A stretch of 64,000 nucleotides of DNA, from NCBI RefSeq assembly GCF_001653235.2, contig NW_019154043.1, positions 496,001 to 560,000 on the forward strand. The letters are read 5' to 3'. The notes under the pieces were generated by a model, which worked only from the letters and a program-made list of their open reading frames with translations, did not search any database and was not told the origin of the DNA. Made by a program: the position numbers and the translations under genes. Origin of the DNA: Pochonia chlamydosporia 170. Taxonomy: Eukaryota > Ascomycota > Sordariomycetes > Hypocreales > Clavicipitaceae. Position 1 is the first letter of the stretch. Each line of letters opens with the position of its first letter. Below are positions 1 to 11,668 of this stretch, piece by piece.

Positions 1-37
1 GATAATAAAAGTATTGCCTGTCTCAAAAGCGTCAAAA

Positions 38-1228
38 TCAGCTACTAATTGTAAACGAGCTATTTCCCGGCAAGGAGAAATTGGAAAAGTCTTCCAAGAA
101 ATGCTCGACATCACTTAGATACGCTCTATGCAGCATCGGCACGGCATAACGCAATATATTATCTGCGAGCTCAGCGGGTGGATGACTCTTGCCATCCATC
201 CAAAAATGCCGTACAAACGTGCCATTACAGCCTTCTGTCGCATAGGTCATTGGCGACCCGTTTGCTTCGGAACAAGGTATGCCACGAATATCTTCGGCCT
301 CGTTGAAATCCAATTTGCTCACGAATGCTCCCAGCGCAGCCTGCTCATGGGGCCACTGGTAGGCAAGGCGGCTGCAACCGAAATACTTGGTCTCGCGGGG
401 ACATTCCTCCCATGCGTCCATGATCTCGAAGGTACGAGGGCTATTCCTCGCAATAATAAATCCAGTATTGTGATAGAGCGTGCCGCTGTCGTCCTTGTTT
501 TTGTCCCGGTCAGCATCTTCTGCGAGCATGAGCCGAGTCTCTAAAGTGTGGTTCCAGTAATTCATGAGCCACTCAATCGGTAAAGCTGGGTAGTGAAACA
601 TGGCGTCCTGGTCAAGAAATACCACAATCTCGTATGATTTCAGGGCCTTCGTAATCATTGGTACCTTCGACCACGTTACATGTCGGTCAGAGTAGACTGG
701 TGCCTTGATGAATTTGTAGTCATAGCCATGTATCATTGCTCTCTGTCGTTAGCTTTCACACGGTACTTGCCCAGTATCGGACGGAGTATAAGGTAACAAA
801 CCATACAAGTAATGGCTCATGAATCCCGCTGCCATTGGCTGTAGTCCTGGCCATTTAATGTCATTGAGACTCATCACTTGTCCGTCTTCATTCATTGGCC
901 GCGAGTCGATATCTAGAATTAACAGTCGTTTCCCGAAGGTCGATGTGTACACTGGTTCGCGTGCTACATGGTAGGTGCGGCCAACTTCATCAGTAAATGA
1001 TGGAGCAGTAATCGGATGCAGTACCGGTTGGTAGAGGTCCCGTATGAGTCTTGCTAAGACGTTGCTGTCCGTGGTTGTTGGAGAGCCTTGCCTAAAACAC
1101 ACGGAATAATGCGCTAGAGGGTTGGGAGCTTTTATCCAGCGTGTGACGAGCAAAAAAAGAGTGATCAAGATAGCAGCTATGAACAAGCGACTTTGCTGCT
1201 TTCCGAACCCTGATTGCAGAGCTCTCAT
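38..1228 (-). CDS. Golgi-type glycosyltransferase (nucleotide-diphospho-sugar transferase, GT34/GMA12-like)
   Basis: Two exons, 1228-802 and 738-38, joined over a 63-nt intron (donor GTTTGT, branch GCTAACGAC, acceptor GAG) give 375 residues. The start is the first in-frame ATG and lies just before a hydrophobic segment at about residues 16-29, which fits a type II Golgi membrane anchor. The lumenal part carries FLDQDAMF with Asp185 and Asp187 as the DxD metal/nucleotide-sugar site, followed by LYHNTGFIIARNSP and WPHEQAALG, both typical of fungal proteins annotated as galactosyltransferase GMA12/MNN10 family. Family knowledge suggests transfer of a hexose from a nucleotide sugar to glycoprotein or glycolipid; the acceptor cannot be told. 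Potential N-glycosylation sequons (such as NHT, NGT and NSS) agree with a secretory location. The exon join restores MSHYLYAMIHGYDY, so splicing is well supported; the exact enzyme activity is not. Confidence 0.82.
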
Positions 1229-3268
1229 TCTGTGAGATGCATATATTCACTCTTAGATATACCACATCATAGATACCACGCAACCAAGGTCAAGGACTGA
1301 AAATACTGCTGCGGTGCCCTACTAATTTATTACTCTCAAGTCGGCGTCGCTAAGTTATGGTACAAACCAATGATAGCCGTCCTTGGGTCTTGTACGTGTG
1401 GTTGTATATCTGAAGCAAGAGATTGCGACTTATGCAAGAGAGGAGACCCTTACTCATACCATGCCCCCGCCTGAGGAAGTTAAAGCAAAGCTCTCGTGGC
1501 ACAATTGTTAAATATGAAGTTCGCCCCCAACACCTCCTGATTGACATGGCATGGTGCAACCGGAGCGTTGGTGGTGCCATATCTCGCGTTGCTTGTCTTG
1601 GCCCAGGCAGTGCAAGTGGTCTGGGCAACATTGAAACCATTCAAGTCCGGTGGGTGTAGTTTCATGCGGCTCGGCACATGTGCATGCATAAAAGACCAAA
1701 CAAGGGTAAGATGAAAGACACCGTGACGTTCGGGTACGTGAGACGCAAGTCAGACCAAGGTGCTAAATGTCTAGATGTCTGGGCTCGGAGCTATAGTGAA
1801 AGCAGGTTGCTGTTAAAAGCAAGCTAACGTCTTCCAGTGCGTCCGGTATCTATTTGATGCCCGTTTATGCGAAGCTGGGCGTGCTTACATGCACCTAGCT
1901 GCATTGTACTAGGTTATCAGTTGACCGTTGTATTTAGCAAACTTATGCCCAATGCATAATGTAGTTAAAATGAGTTAGGCTAGGCGGATTAACCTTTTTA
2001 AGGATTTCGGTATTCTCTGACGATTTCAAAACGGCAATACTGACTAGTGTACTGTTTGCCAAGTGGGCAAGAGAGCTATTGCCTTCACAAAGGGTCAAGT
2101 TTCTTTTGTAAGAGTCAGTTGAGTGGGGTTGTTTGCCTGACTCGAGTACTTCTGGATAAAACAAACTAAGCTGCTACTATTAGGACGGCTAATGCAACGC
2201 AAGTCTGTCCTCTGAGCACTATTTCTTTCTTTCTTCTAACTAGTATTAGTGCGAGCTAGGCATGGCTCACGCGGTGTCAACATCATCTAACTTCGAATTT
2301 TGCCATTAAGTCTCGTGAGGCTGCAAATTAAGGTCGGATAATTTCACACATTCCGTCCCGATTTTATCGTATGCCCGTACTTTACCGCTAAATTTTTTAC
2401 CTGCGCCAGGCTAACTTGGTTCTGTCTCTATCTCTCCGGCTTTCTGTTTATACAATAACGCAAAGAGTTTGACTCTCTCCTATTGCATTTTTAAATTTCA
2501 CACCACGCGACTCTTTTTACTGTTCCCACAAGAGTAGGGATAGGAACACGGACGGGTAAATGTAGGGCTACCAAAACTAGCTTTAGAGAAAGTCTTGGTT
2601 GAGACCCGGCTTCAGATTTCCATCTAGTTAGTTGTCCAAACATAACCATTAAGTTTATTTATTTCTACTACAATTAATATAAAAGCTACCATAGGGAAAT
2701 TAACACAAAATGTGTGTATTATATAGACAGTTTATCTTTAATATAATACAGCGGATGGATCAATAGGACTACCACACATAACGGCACACATTACTCATCC
2801 AGAGACTGCACCAAGACGGGCTAATCGCCACACGACGCTTGCTTCCTTGGAAAATCCAAAAATTCCTAAGATGCTCCAATGATTCAATACAGCACATGTT
2901 ACATTTCCGTTTGTACGTTATATCTGTCCTCATGATGGACTTACATCTACTCAATATGTCCTCCGCGACTAAATCGTTGTCTCTTGCCGAAATTACTATG
3001 CTGGCCGCCTCTAGTTTCCCAGTGGTACTATGCGAGGAGGTGTCAACAAAGAAAATCAATAAAGAACTTGAAAACTCCTACTTTTGTTCATTGTATTCCA
3101 GTCGTTCAGATATAAGCAAACCGTGACAAGAGATCTTTCACAGCCGTCCTATGTTAAGTAGAAACTATCTCCAAGTGCCGGAAGCAATATTGAGCTTAAC
3201 GTGTCCTTGGTATTCGGTGCTTCTATTAAATACAAGACCTGGTGGGAATGCGAGACCCAAGTAATTGG
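1229..3268. other. Intergenic, partly AT-rich, no supported gene
   Basis: Upstream side of the glycosyltransferase and downstream side of the amidase. The stretch around 2200-2750 is visibly richer in A and T than its surroundings. A minus-strand open frame at 2769-3059 has a fairly protein-like composition but no recognisable family, and another at 1943-2164 starts with TTG. Nothing here can be called a gene; a decayed gene is possible. Confidence 0.5.
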
Positions 3269-5301
3269 TTAGGGGAAACGTTCTTCCAAGTCTGACGTTC
3301 CCACGTCACCGACTTTAGCTTCGCAACTCTGCCCCATGTTCAATTTATCAATGGGAATATTCTTGGCGAGATTATTGCGGTACGTCGGAACCGGACGCGG
3401 TCCCATGGCCTGAAGCCTCGCGTCTTCTATAGCACTCGCCCATTTGATCAAATCTTCTTCTCTCCATGCCGTTTGTTGCAGAGTGATGCCTACTGGCATA
3501 CCATTCCTATCCTGGCCGACTGGTAGCGTAATTGTCGGATATCCTGTCCACTGTTAGCATGCAGATACGACTAAGCCTAATAGGACTGTACGGTGTATAT
3601 ACCTGCTTGAGCGGCAAGTTGTTGTCCAACAAGTCTCCTATCACATAGAATCAAAGCATCCAACTGAATAGTTTTTTCTGGGTCGTAGCGTAGAGCAGCA
3701 TCGATGCCATTTTCTCTAGTCTGTTTTCGGGTGTACTCCAAAGCGTCGTGATAATCTTGATCCTTGACATCTTTGTGGGCCGCAATCTTTTCAAACGTAT
3801 CCTTAATGTTTGGAGCATGCATCAGCCATGGATTACACGGGCCATTCATCGTCGTGTTGAACTTACCTGGCCAGTTGGAATTGCATGTAGATCACCAGCG
3901 TCACCGACTTCTGTTCCAGTATTCCTTTGATGGTATTCCAATAGATCTTTGGAATCTTTCATTTCTGTGTTCTCGAGCTCAGATAAATACGCATTGACAC
4001 CATTGTTGGTCTCTGTCCGGATGCTTGTGAACTCACTTTGAGCCGGGGTGCCAAGTTCCCTAGTATCGTCAGAAGAGCAGCTTGAAGAAACGTGCTATCT
4101 CATTGGGGCTTACCAATTCCATTCTCCGTCTGAACCTATACGACCTTCTGCACATGGATAATCTACCTCGATTATCTTCGCACCCTCCGCTTCGAGGTGG
4201 GAAAACAGTGTGTCAACGACAGCCCTTTGGTCATCTGGCACAGAGTCCCAACAGTGTTTCATTGGAAGGCCGAATTTCGCACCCTTCAAAGCATCCTTAT
4301 TCTTGATGAACTTGGAATAGTCTTCATGCCTCAAATCTTTACTGCACATGGTCAAAGGATCATCCGGGTCCTCTCCAACCATAGCGTTCAGCCCTATCAC
4401 AGCATCTGCAACAGTCTTAGCGAGTACCCCAACCGTATCCATAGTTTCGGTTATTGGAATCGGTCCCATCCTCGAAGTCAAACCCGGAGTCGGCTTGATA
4501 CAAACCAGTCCGGTGATCTGGGCAGGGCCAGCGATCGACCCATCTGTATCCGTGCCGATTGCCAAAGGGACCAGATTCGCAGCAACGGCCGCAGCTGAAC
4601 CACCACTAGAACCGGCTATACTTGCAGTATGAGAAGACCGTCGCACTTTTGTTCGCAATTGAAGTGCTCACATAGACTTTGAGACAGGTCATAGGGATTC
4701 CTAACTTGACCTCGACGAGCTGAATATCCGTCCGAGTACTCCGTAGACCTCGTCGACGCGCCTTCTGTCATATTTGCGTAGCCGATGATAATTGCCCCCG
4801 CTCTTCTCAACTGCGACACGATAAAAGCATCTCTTGGTACAGTCGATCCTAATAGAGCCCAGGACCCGCAAGTGGTTTGCATCTTGTCCTTTGTAGCAAT
4901 ATTCTGGTATGTTGTTAGATACCCAAAAATATGCCCGAATTGTCAGACTCACATCGTTGACCAATATTGGAATTCCATGAAGTTGACTCCGTACTTTGCC
5001 TTCCTGCCTTTCCTTGTCCAGCGCCGCAGCAATCTCGACAGCATCGAGGTTTCTTTGCATTACAGCGTCCAAAAGAGTATCAGTCTGTCGAAATTTAGCT
5101 CCATCTATTCATCGCGGTTTCAACACCTACCCGACGAATTCGTTCGAAACAGAAATTGACGAAGTCCTCGGAGGTGAAAGACCCTCGAGAAAGGTGGCTC
5201 TGTAGCTCTGCAATCGACATTTCAAACAGGTCTACTGAATTTAACATTTCCATATGAAAGGCTGAAGGGATCTTTTCCCGGATGGTGAGATTGCGTTTCA
5301 T
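3269..5301 (-). CDS. Amidase-signature family protein with catalytic Lys replaced by Asn
   Basis: Seven exons (5301-5131, 5084-4953, 4903-4672, 4615-4114, 4059-3867, 3801-3603, 3543-3269) with introns of 46-65 nt give a continuous 567-residue reading frame, normal for fungal amidases and GatA-like enzymes. The start is the first ATG of the frame; Met17 is an alternative. The glycine/serine motif GSSGGSAAAVAA (cis-Ser181) and GTDTDGSIAGPA (nucleophile Ser205) are intact and 24 residues apart, as in FAAH. The third member of the Ser-cisSer-Lys triad, expected in GIPILVKDN, reads GIPILVNDN: codon AAC at 4958-4956, residue 100. The N spans a clean splice site, so it is not a mis-join. Amidases hydrolyse amide bonds of small molecules; without this lysine the protein may be inactive or altered. 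All splice sites are intact, so if it is decaying, the decay is recent. It is followed on the same strand by an MFS transporter gene lying upstream. Confidence 0.85.
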
Positions 5302-5937
5302 GGTTGAAGTTGACACAATTTGAAAACCAATTCTTCGGTTGAACAGCCGAAAAGGCTTCGCCAGAAGCTCTGCTAAGGTATGAAAATATGAACGAGCAAG
5401 TCAGGAACGTTCGTTCTGAGGCGGATTTATTCCTTTGGTTCATGTTGCTTTGTTGGTCGACAGCTCGTGCCAACAATAGGCCTGTTTGAGTGATGACAAC
5501 AGTCGCGTTTCTGTTTCATAAGGAACAAAGCGCATGGGGAAACACTTTGGGTCACCGGCTGGAAGTGCTCTTCCATCTTTTTGTTCCACGTTTAACGAAT
5601 ATGACTGCCAACTTGCCGTCTGTACTATCTGTGGCAGGCATTGGGCACGGGATACAATGTCTTCATTCGGAAACTCCAGAGCCACGGTTATATTCTCCTG
5701 ACCGGGAAGTTTCTCCTTACGAGTATATGGGATAGAGTTTCACATTCTGCCTATTGTTGCTCTTTCGCACCCCCTTCCTTCTCCCATTTATCGACGCCCC
5801 AACTGTGAAATCTGCCCAGACTGTAGTAAGACTGTTCTTACAGACACAGTCAAGATACCACGACTCTTTGAGTCTCCTGTAGCCGTCCACCTACCTCTAT
5901 GTACACCTATCCAATACCTGTACTCAGTAGGCAAATC
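5302..5937. other. Amidase promoter region
   Basis: 636 bp between the start of the amidase gene and the stop of the MFS gene, both on the minus strand. It must hold the amidase promoter and the MFS 3' end. I see no gene, tandem repeat or RNA in it. Confidence 0.5.
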
Positions 5938-7495
5938 TCATCCCTCAGCTGCGCCATTGTTCACCCTTCTCGGCCAAACACAAAACAAAATAACCCCCGA
6001 AAGCACAAATATCACAACAGATATAATCTGCCCAATCCCACCCAGAAGATACAGCAAAGCCGACAACGGCTTCTGAATAATAATTCCAACACTTTGGGCT
6101 ACTCCGAACAGCGCATACAACGCACCAATGTCCTTCCCTTCACTCAGATGCACAAGCAGACCTCTCATGATAGCTGGATATAGGTTCGTTGCTGAAATCA
6201 ACACCATTCCAATAAGCATATTAAACGGCAGGACACTCCCTCCCGAAAAGACAAGAAGCAGGGCTCCCGGGAGAGAAATCAGAGCAATGATTCGAGCCAT
6301 CCATAAATCTTTTGAAAGGGGTGATTTGTAGCATGGTATCAGGCCCAGAAGTAGGATCAATATCGTCCAGAATAGAGATGATTGGGGGAATGGATTAAGA
6401 GATAATTCCGTTTTTACCTGAAGATCCGTACTGGTAAGTTTCTTTCCTTAGGACGAAGGATTGACAGTAAGCATGAGGACTTACCCCGAGGTGTGCTGCA
6501 AATAGCAAAGCTAGCAGGATAGCTCCAATTTGTTTGTTATCACGACACACGAGACGTGCTACTCTAGCAACTTCGTGGAGTACTTTTCTGATATCGATTA
6601 GGTAGGAAATTTCACTGTTTAACAAGCCATTTTTTAGTGTAGACGAGCCGCCAGCAAGAGTATCTGGCGTAAATGCAGCGACACAAATAGTGATGCTATA
6701 CATGACCAGACCAAGGAGTATGGCAATCGAGTAGTCAATCGATACTGATAGATAAGTCCCAAGAAAGCCGCCAATCATTGCTACAGCACCGAGCAGTAAG
6801 AACACCATGGACCTATGTTTCATTAGAACAGCACCCACAGGAAAGGCTAAAAGACGAGGTAAGAAGCTTACATTCGCTTTTCACTAGTCACATCCGCTGC
6901 CACAGCAAACGTAAACGCGCAAAACGCAAGCTCACTGCCACTAAAAGACGTAACAAGTGACGCAAGCCAAATAAGACGAAGCGGCAAAAAGCCAGGAAAC
7001 ATGCCTAAAAAGTCAGCTGGCGTTTTGATAACCCATCCCTCCAAGACACTCACATATAATGGCTTCCAATACCGCATTCACCAAAATACCGCCAGCACTT
7101 AGGACCACGAACTTCTTACGACCGTGTTGATCTGCCGTGAGCCCATACGGCAAGGCCACCACCATGGCAGGAAGCAAAGCGAAGATCATGCCCCAATATT
7201 CAACCACGCCGAATTCAACGTCAACTTCCGGGGCAGTTCCACCGGTTGGCCTTTTACACGTCTGGTCATATCCATCGTGCCCATTCGCTGACAAGAATTT
7301 CTCGCAAATAATATCCTTCTGGCGTAACTTTAGGCTCAGCACGGTGAGGGAGCGGCCGATACTGAAGGCGAATAGTTGCAGGGCGAGTAGCAGCGTAACC
7401 ACCACTCGACTTCGTTGCGGCTTATCGTTTTTCTGGTCCACCTCGTCTCCCTGCTCCAACTCTAGAAACGGTCTATGCTCTTCCGGTTGCTCCAT
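5938..7495 (-). CDS. MFS transporter, SLC46/PCFT-like fungal group
   Basis: Four exons (7495-7054, 7004-6872, 6812-6485, 6417-5938) give 460 residues. The frame extends upstream only to a GTG, so the ATG at 7495 is taken as start. Hydrophilic N-terminus, then about eleven to twelve membrane segments split by a cytosolic loop around residues 215-265. The segment GLTADQHGRKKF between TM2 and TM3 is the MFS loop signature, and PLRLIWLASLVTS followed by AADVTSEKR is typical of fungal transporters annotated as solute carrier family 46-like. These proton- or anion-linked carriers move small organic molecules; the substrate is unknown. The third intron is the least certain join: acceptor TTCAG at 6418 is the one that keeps frame, but the resulting segment before TM7 looks about 20 residues shorter than in relatives. 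It lies next to the amidase gene on the same strand, so shared substrate handling is possible but only inferred. Confidence 0.75.
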
Positions 7496-8195
7496 GTCGT
7501 CGTTACGCGCAGATTGAGATGGGTGTTGAATCACAGATGGGATGAGAGTAGTGAAGATGGAAATTTATGAATCATGGCGACCGAGGTACGCAGATTTTTC
7601 ATCTGTGACTGTTGGTTGTACAGTGATGCTTACGGGTTACCCAGGATGATTGGAATAAGTGGGCGCCCCCTGGTGTCTCGTATGTTCTAGGCTGTCCAGT
7701 GTCGATCTGTAAGATTCCTCGGGCATTCCCGTTTTTGGTGAGTATTGACTGTAGTTTCTCACATGGCTGGCCTGGGTGTTTGTTTTGAATCCACCATGCT
7801 ACCTGGTAATATTGGCAACTAGTGCGTCAAGCAAACTGTCAACGGAATATAACTTGAACTACCTCTCTTCGTTAGCGGAGTATTCCTTTTTGCTCATCAT
7901 ATGACCCAGCGGTTATTGTCTTTGACACAAACTGCAAGAGGATGTGCGATAGACACAGATGTAAGAATCTGCTAACAAAATTTCAAGACACCTGGACGTT
8001 CGGTTAGTTCTTTTGCTGAGTGTAAACACCATGACTATGTCGACTCTGTAACCTGACAACTTCAACCCAACACAGGACTATCACTTTCAACCTATCCGCT
8101 TCAACTAAAAACAGAACCCAACCCTAGTACCCACGCAACCAACATCCCATAACCTCACAAAACACCAAGTCCAACCCACCAACCACCCCCAAACC
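7496..8195. other. MFS promoter region, no gene seen
   Basis: 700 bp separating the MFS start codon from the stop of the DUF1993 gene. The part next to 8100-8200 is C- and A-rich (many CCAACC and ACCCC runs). No open frame with an ATG and plausible protein was found. Confidence 0.45.
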
Positions 8196-8702
8196 CTAAA
8201 CCTCCCTATCCCACTCCCCAGCCCACCCCGTCAAATAATCCTCCTTCCCCAACCCAACGCCCCTCATCCTCAAAATCGCATACACAGTCTGCAAATGAAA
8301 AAAGAAATTCGGCACCGCGAACCCCAACACGAACTGCTTCCCGCTCACATCGCCCCCCGGCATCCTCACCCTCACGCCCTCCCTCCCGTCCATCGTCTCA
8401 GCGCCCACCCCCCGCACGAGCTCCAACGTCCGTTCCACACGAGCAATCACTTCCTCCATTGTACACTCTGAATCCTGCATGTCGGGGATGTTGTCGAGGC
8501 CCAGCTTTCGGAGGGACTTGCAGACGGTGTGGGAGACGGACTGGACGTGGAAGCTGAGGGGGAGCATGTCGTCGATGAGGCGGGCGGCGGGGAAGGTTGA
8601 CGCGTCGGGGTGGGCGGCTGATTTTTGGAGGATGTGCAGGAGGACGGTGAGGCCTTTGGTGTAGATGCCTATTGTGATGTCGTGGATGTTGATGTCTGCC
8701 AT
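8196..8702 (-). CDS. DUF1993 domain protein
   Basis: Single exon, 168 residues, ATG at 8702. The whole protein matches the DUF1993 family: an N-terminal GIYTKGLTVLLHILQKS helix, then LIDDMLPLSFHVQSVS, and a C-terminal GFAVPNFFFHLQTVYAILR helix followed by G-KEDYLTG. These proteins are small four-helix bundles related in fold to DinB; their biochemical role is not established. Length equals the family norm. The leader just upstream (8728-8800 on the plus strand) is a run of GAGTT units, that is AACTC on the coding strand. Confidence 0.85.
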   Translation of the reverse strand: MADINIHDITIGIYTKGLTVLLHILQKSAAHPDASTFPAARLIDDMLPLSFHVQSVSHTVCKSLRKLGLDNIPDMQDSECTMEEVIARVERTLELVRGVGAETMDGREGVRVRMPGGDVSGKQFVLGFAVPNFFFHLQTVYAILRMRGVGLGKEDYLTGWAGEWDREV

Positions 8703-8727
8703 GGTGGGGATTGTGTTGGTGGAAGCT

Positions 8728-8800
8728 GTGACTGAGTTGGAGCTGAGTTGTAACTTGAGTTGGGAGTTGAGTTGTGAGTTGTGAGTTGGATTGAGAGTTG
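8728..8800. repeat. Imperfect GAGTT/AACTC pentamer repeat
   Basis: About ten irregular copies of GAGTT separated by G, T or GT lie in the presumed 5' leader of the DUF1993 gene. The array is imperfect and looks like slippage-derived simple sequence; a leader or promoter role is unproven. Confidence 0.6.
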
Positions 8801-8802
8801 AG

Positions 8803-9228
8803 TTGGAAAGGAAGCATTTGATGTTAACGGAAGCTAATTACCTGCCTGATTGGTGCCATGGGTCAAACTAATGTCAGCATTTAGGACAGTTCGCAACTCT
8901 GCGGAGTTGCTGTTGGCAATTGCTAACTATACCAGTCACAGAACATCTCGAACCACATTGTCAAGTACCTACATCCAACCTTCGTATTCGCCTCCATGAC
9001 CGCTGACTCAAAAAGCAACCAACTAACTACTGTACAGTGTCATAGAAAAGACCTTTATTCGCCAGTGCGCCAAACTCAACCATTCATTCCAACGTAGAAC
9101 CCTCGCAGTACAAAGAAAATAAAACAATTCAGCTCAGTCCTCAGTCCCTTACTCCACCGTCACACGTGAAATTATACTCCTTCTCCTCCTTTTCCCCAGT
9201 TCCCCCCTCTATCCTAGCACTCACTCCC
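8803..9228. other. Intergenic between DUF1993 gene and ash1 3' end
   Basis: About 430 bp on the 3' side of ash1 and the 5' side of the DUF1993 gene. Contains a C/T-rich patch near 9165-9240 that would be in the ash1 3' untranslated region. No gene seen. Confidence 0.4.
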
Positions 9229-11668
9229 TCACTCTTGAGGGACCATTCGAATCTTAGCCTTGGGCGAAGGCTTGAGAACACGGCCTGTTGAACTCAACGA
9301 CACCCGCGAGGCCTTGCTCGAAGTAGATACTGTCCGCTTGCCCATTCCAGGAGACATCTTGCCCTTCTTTCCAGGCTTGATGTTCTCGTCGGTGACAGCC
9401 ACAATGGTCATGCTGGAAGCCCGAGAAGAAACCTGCGCGACTCGTCCACCAGGTCCATTCTTCTTGACCAACTTGGTCGAGGTTTTCTTGATGACAGCAC
9501 CGGTGCTAGCACGTCTTTGAGCGGGAGACTTGCTTCCCATCGTCTTCTTTCCCTTGACTGTGATTGATGACACGCTCTTCTTCAATGCAGTGGCGGCTCC
9601 CTTGGCGGCCTTGAGACTGGCATTTGAAATGGATCGCTTTAGGCCCGTGGCCGGAGCAATCTTGCGCTTTTTCGCTTTCCCTTTATCCTGCTCTTCATCG
9701 CCAATGAGCTCCTTGAGCTTGCGCTTCCCAGCCTTGACAGTTGCCTTGACAGCCTTCTTGATGTCGGCCTTGGGAGGCTTCACATCCCGTGGCCTCGGTC
9801 CCAAAACGCCGCGGCAGTTGTGTTCGCCGCAGAGACATTTCTGTACGTTCTTGGCGGAGAATGGATCAAAGTTGTAGTCGTAAGTGAGCTCGTCTCCGGT
9901 CAAAATGGGCCGGTCTCCGGCAAAGAGGGCCATGCGAGGTTGTCCTGATACAATCCATTTAATCATACGGCAATTGGGGTTGCAGCTGTGGTTTACAAAT
10001 CGAGCAATACTGCCCGTAGTCGCATCAATGATCATGTTTTGGTCGAAACTCATCAAATAGTAGCACTACACAGAAAATTAGCAAAAGCAACGGTTGTGCA
10101 CGGCTGCGTGTTCTTACCTCATTCTTCTTGTACTCTTCATTCATACGGCGTTCACATTCTTCCTCGGTGATGATTTCACCGGTGTACTCCATAATGATCT
10201 GGTTTGCCTTGAAGCTGCGGTTGCTTCGTACACCATAACCACGATCTGAAGTCTTGATGACTTCTACACCAACTCTATATTTACCTCCCTTGGCGCGTCG
10301 AGCAGCGAGGTCAGTAAAGGAGCGGTTAGTGCAGAAGTCCTTGCCGACATTACAGTTGCCGGCATCACACTCGTAAAGCATGATTCGATTCTGGCAATTA
10401 TCGCCACATCCGTCCTCAGGCTTGCAAACGCACTTAGACAAGTCGTGCATGTGAGGCATCTTGCGCCAATAGTCTTTGGAATCACCAATAAATCGGTCTG
10501 CATATATCTTCGTCAGCAAAATGATTTCATGCCAGATGTCGCATTACCAGAGTTATGCGTCCTTACTCTTTGTCATCTTTTTCCACTCATCTGGCTTCGG
10601 TTGTCCGGGCGGCAGAGGGTTGCAGGTGTTGAAGGGGAGCTTGAAGTCCCGCCCAGCAATCAGCATGCGCAGGCCAGTGTACATGAGCGAAGGCATTGTC
10701 TTGTTCACACGGCCAGTGGGTGCAAGCTCCGGGAGGTGGGCAAGCTTCTTCTTCTCGGCCATGGTGAGGCCCTTGAAGACGTCCAGCGGCATTTCCTGGC
10801 CGGCGTACAGTCCTTTGTCGAGATACTTCTTGACACGTCGCTTCTTGGTATTGGTAATGGGCTCCTTGTCCTCTTCGTCGGAATCCTCCTCCTGCGGCTC
10901 TTCAACCTTGGCCTTCTTGCGAACGGGCTCAGGAGGTGGTGCATTGGGGTCGACGTATTTGCCATTGGCCCAGACGGTGTGCACGACAGGGCGCTCGTCA
11001 ACTCCAGAAAATTCATTGGTGTCTTGTAGCCGTCGCAGCTCACGCGACAGCTTGGAGACTCCCTGGTTCACAGCCTTGCGTCCCTTTTTGCTCATATTAG
11101 TCAGACTGGTGGCAATGGCAGATACACCGTTCCGACGCGACGAGTATCGAAGAGGACGCGGTGATACTTGAGCCTGGCGGCGCGTACGTGGCGTGCTCAA
11201 GCTCTCAGGCGACCATTGAAGGTTTAACGCGTCAATTCCGGCCTTGAGTGCTTTATCGTGGACCTTGGAGGGCCGAGAGCCATCGCCAGCAACCTCGATG
11301 CTACCAACCAAGGTGTCACCAGAGATGGTCCGGCGGCGCTTGTCGGCGACAGCATCACCCTTGGCGCGTCGTTTTCCATGATCAGACGTGCCACTCAGCT
11401 TGGACAGGTTATAAACGGGCTCGGAGACACGTGCCCGTCTTGCACGGCGAGGAGCAGGAGGCGACTGGGAGGGTGAGGGCTCCTGAACCTGGACTGGCGC
11501 GGCGTGAATAGCATCGTTTGCCACGGTGATAACATCGTGTTTCGGGGCGTCCGAGAGCTGGCTGTCACTATCGGCGACGGTTGTCGGAGGCGTAGAGCTC
11601 GAAGACGCGAGAGTCGACGAGGTGTCGGTCGCGGGAGCTGAGAAGCTGCTCTCCACAAAGAGAGACAT
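9229..11668 (-). CDS. ash1: Histone H3-K36 methyltransferase, ASH1 type (AWS-SET-postSET)
   Basis: Three exons (11668-10567, 10497-10118, 10065-9229; introns 69 and 52 nt) give 772 residues. The start ATG has a good context (GTCGCCATG); the frame upstream begins only with TTG. Residues 1 to about 365 are disordered, basic and Ser/Pro-rich. An AWS cysteine cluster follows at about 390-430 (KCVCKPEDGCGDNCQNR), then a SET domain at about 435-555 with GEIITEEEC, FVNHSCNPNC and ELTYDYNF, then a post-SET zinc knot CLCGEHNCRGVLG. The C-terminal 200 residues are Lys/Ser-rich and probably bind nucleic acid. Order and spacing fit fungal ASH1, which deposits H3K36 methylation on poorly transcribed chromatin in Neurospora and Fusarium. 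Set2 is less likely because there is no SRI or WW region after the SET domain. A nuclear chromatin regulator with no functional link to its neighbours. Confidence 0.9.

Noticed and set aside
9229..11668. Set2 instead of Ash1
   Set aside because: Has AWS-SET-postSET but no SRI or WW segment in the C-terminal region, and the long basic N-terminus fits ASH1.
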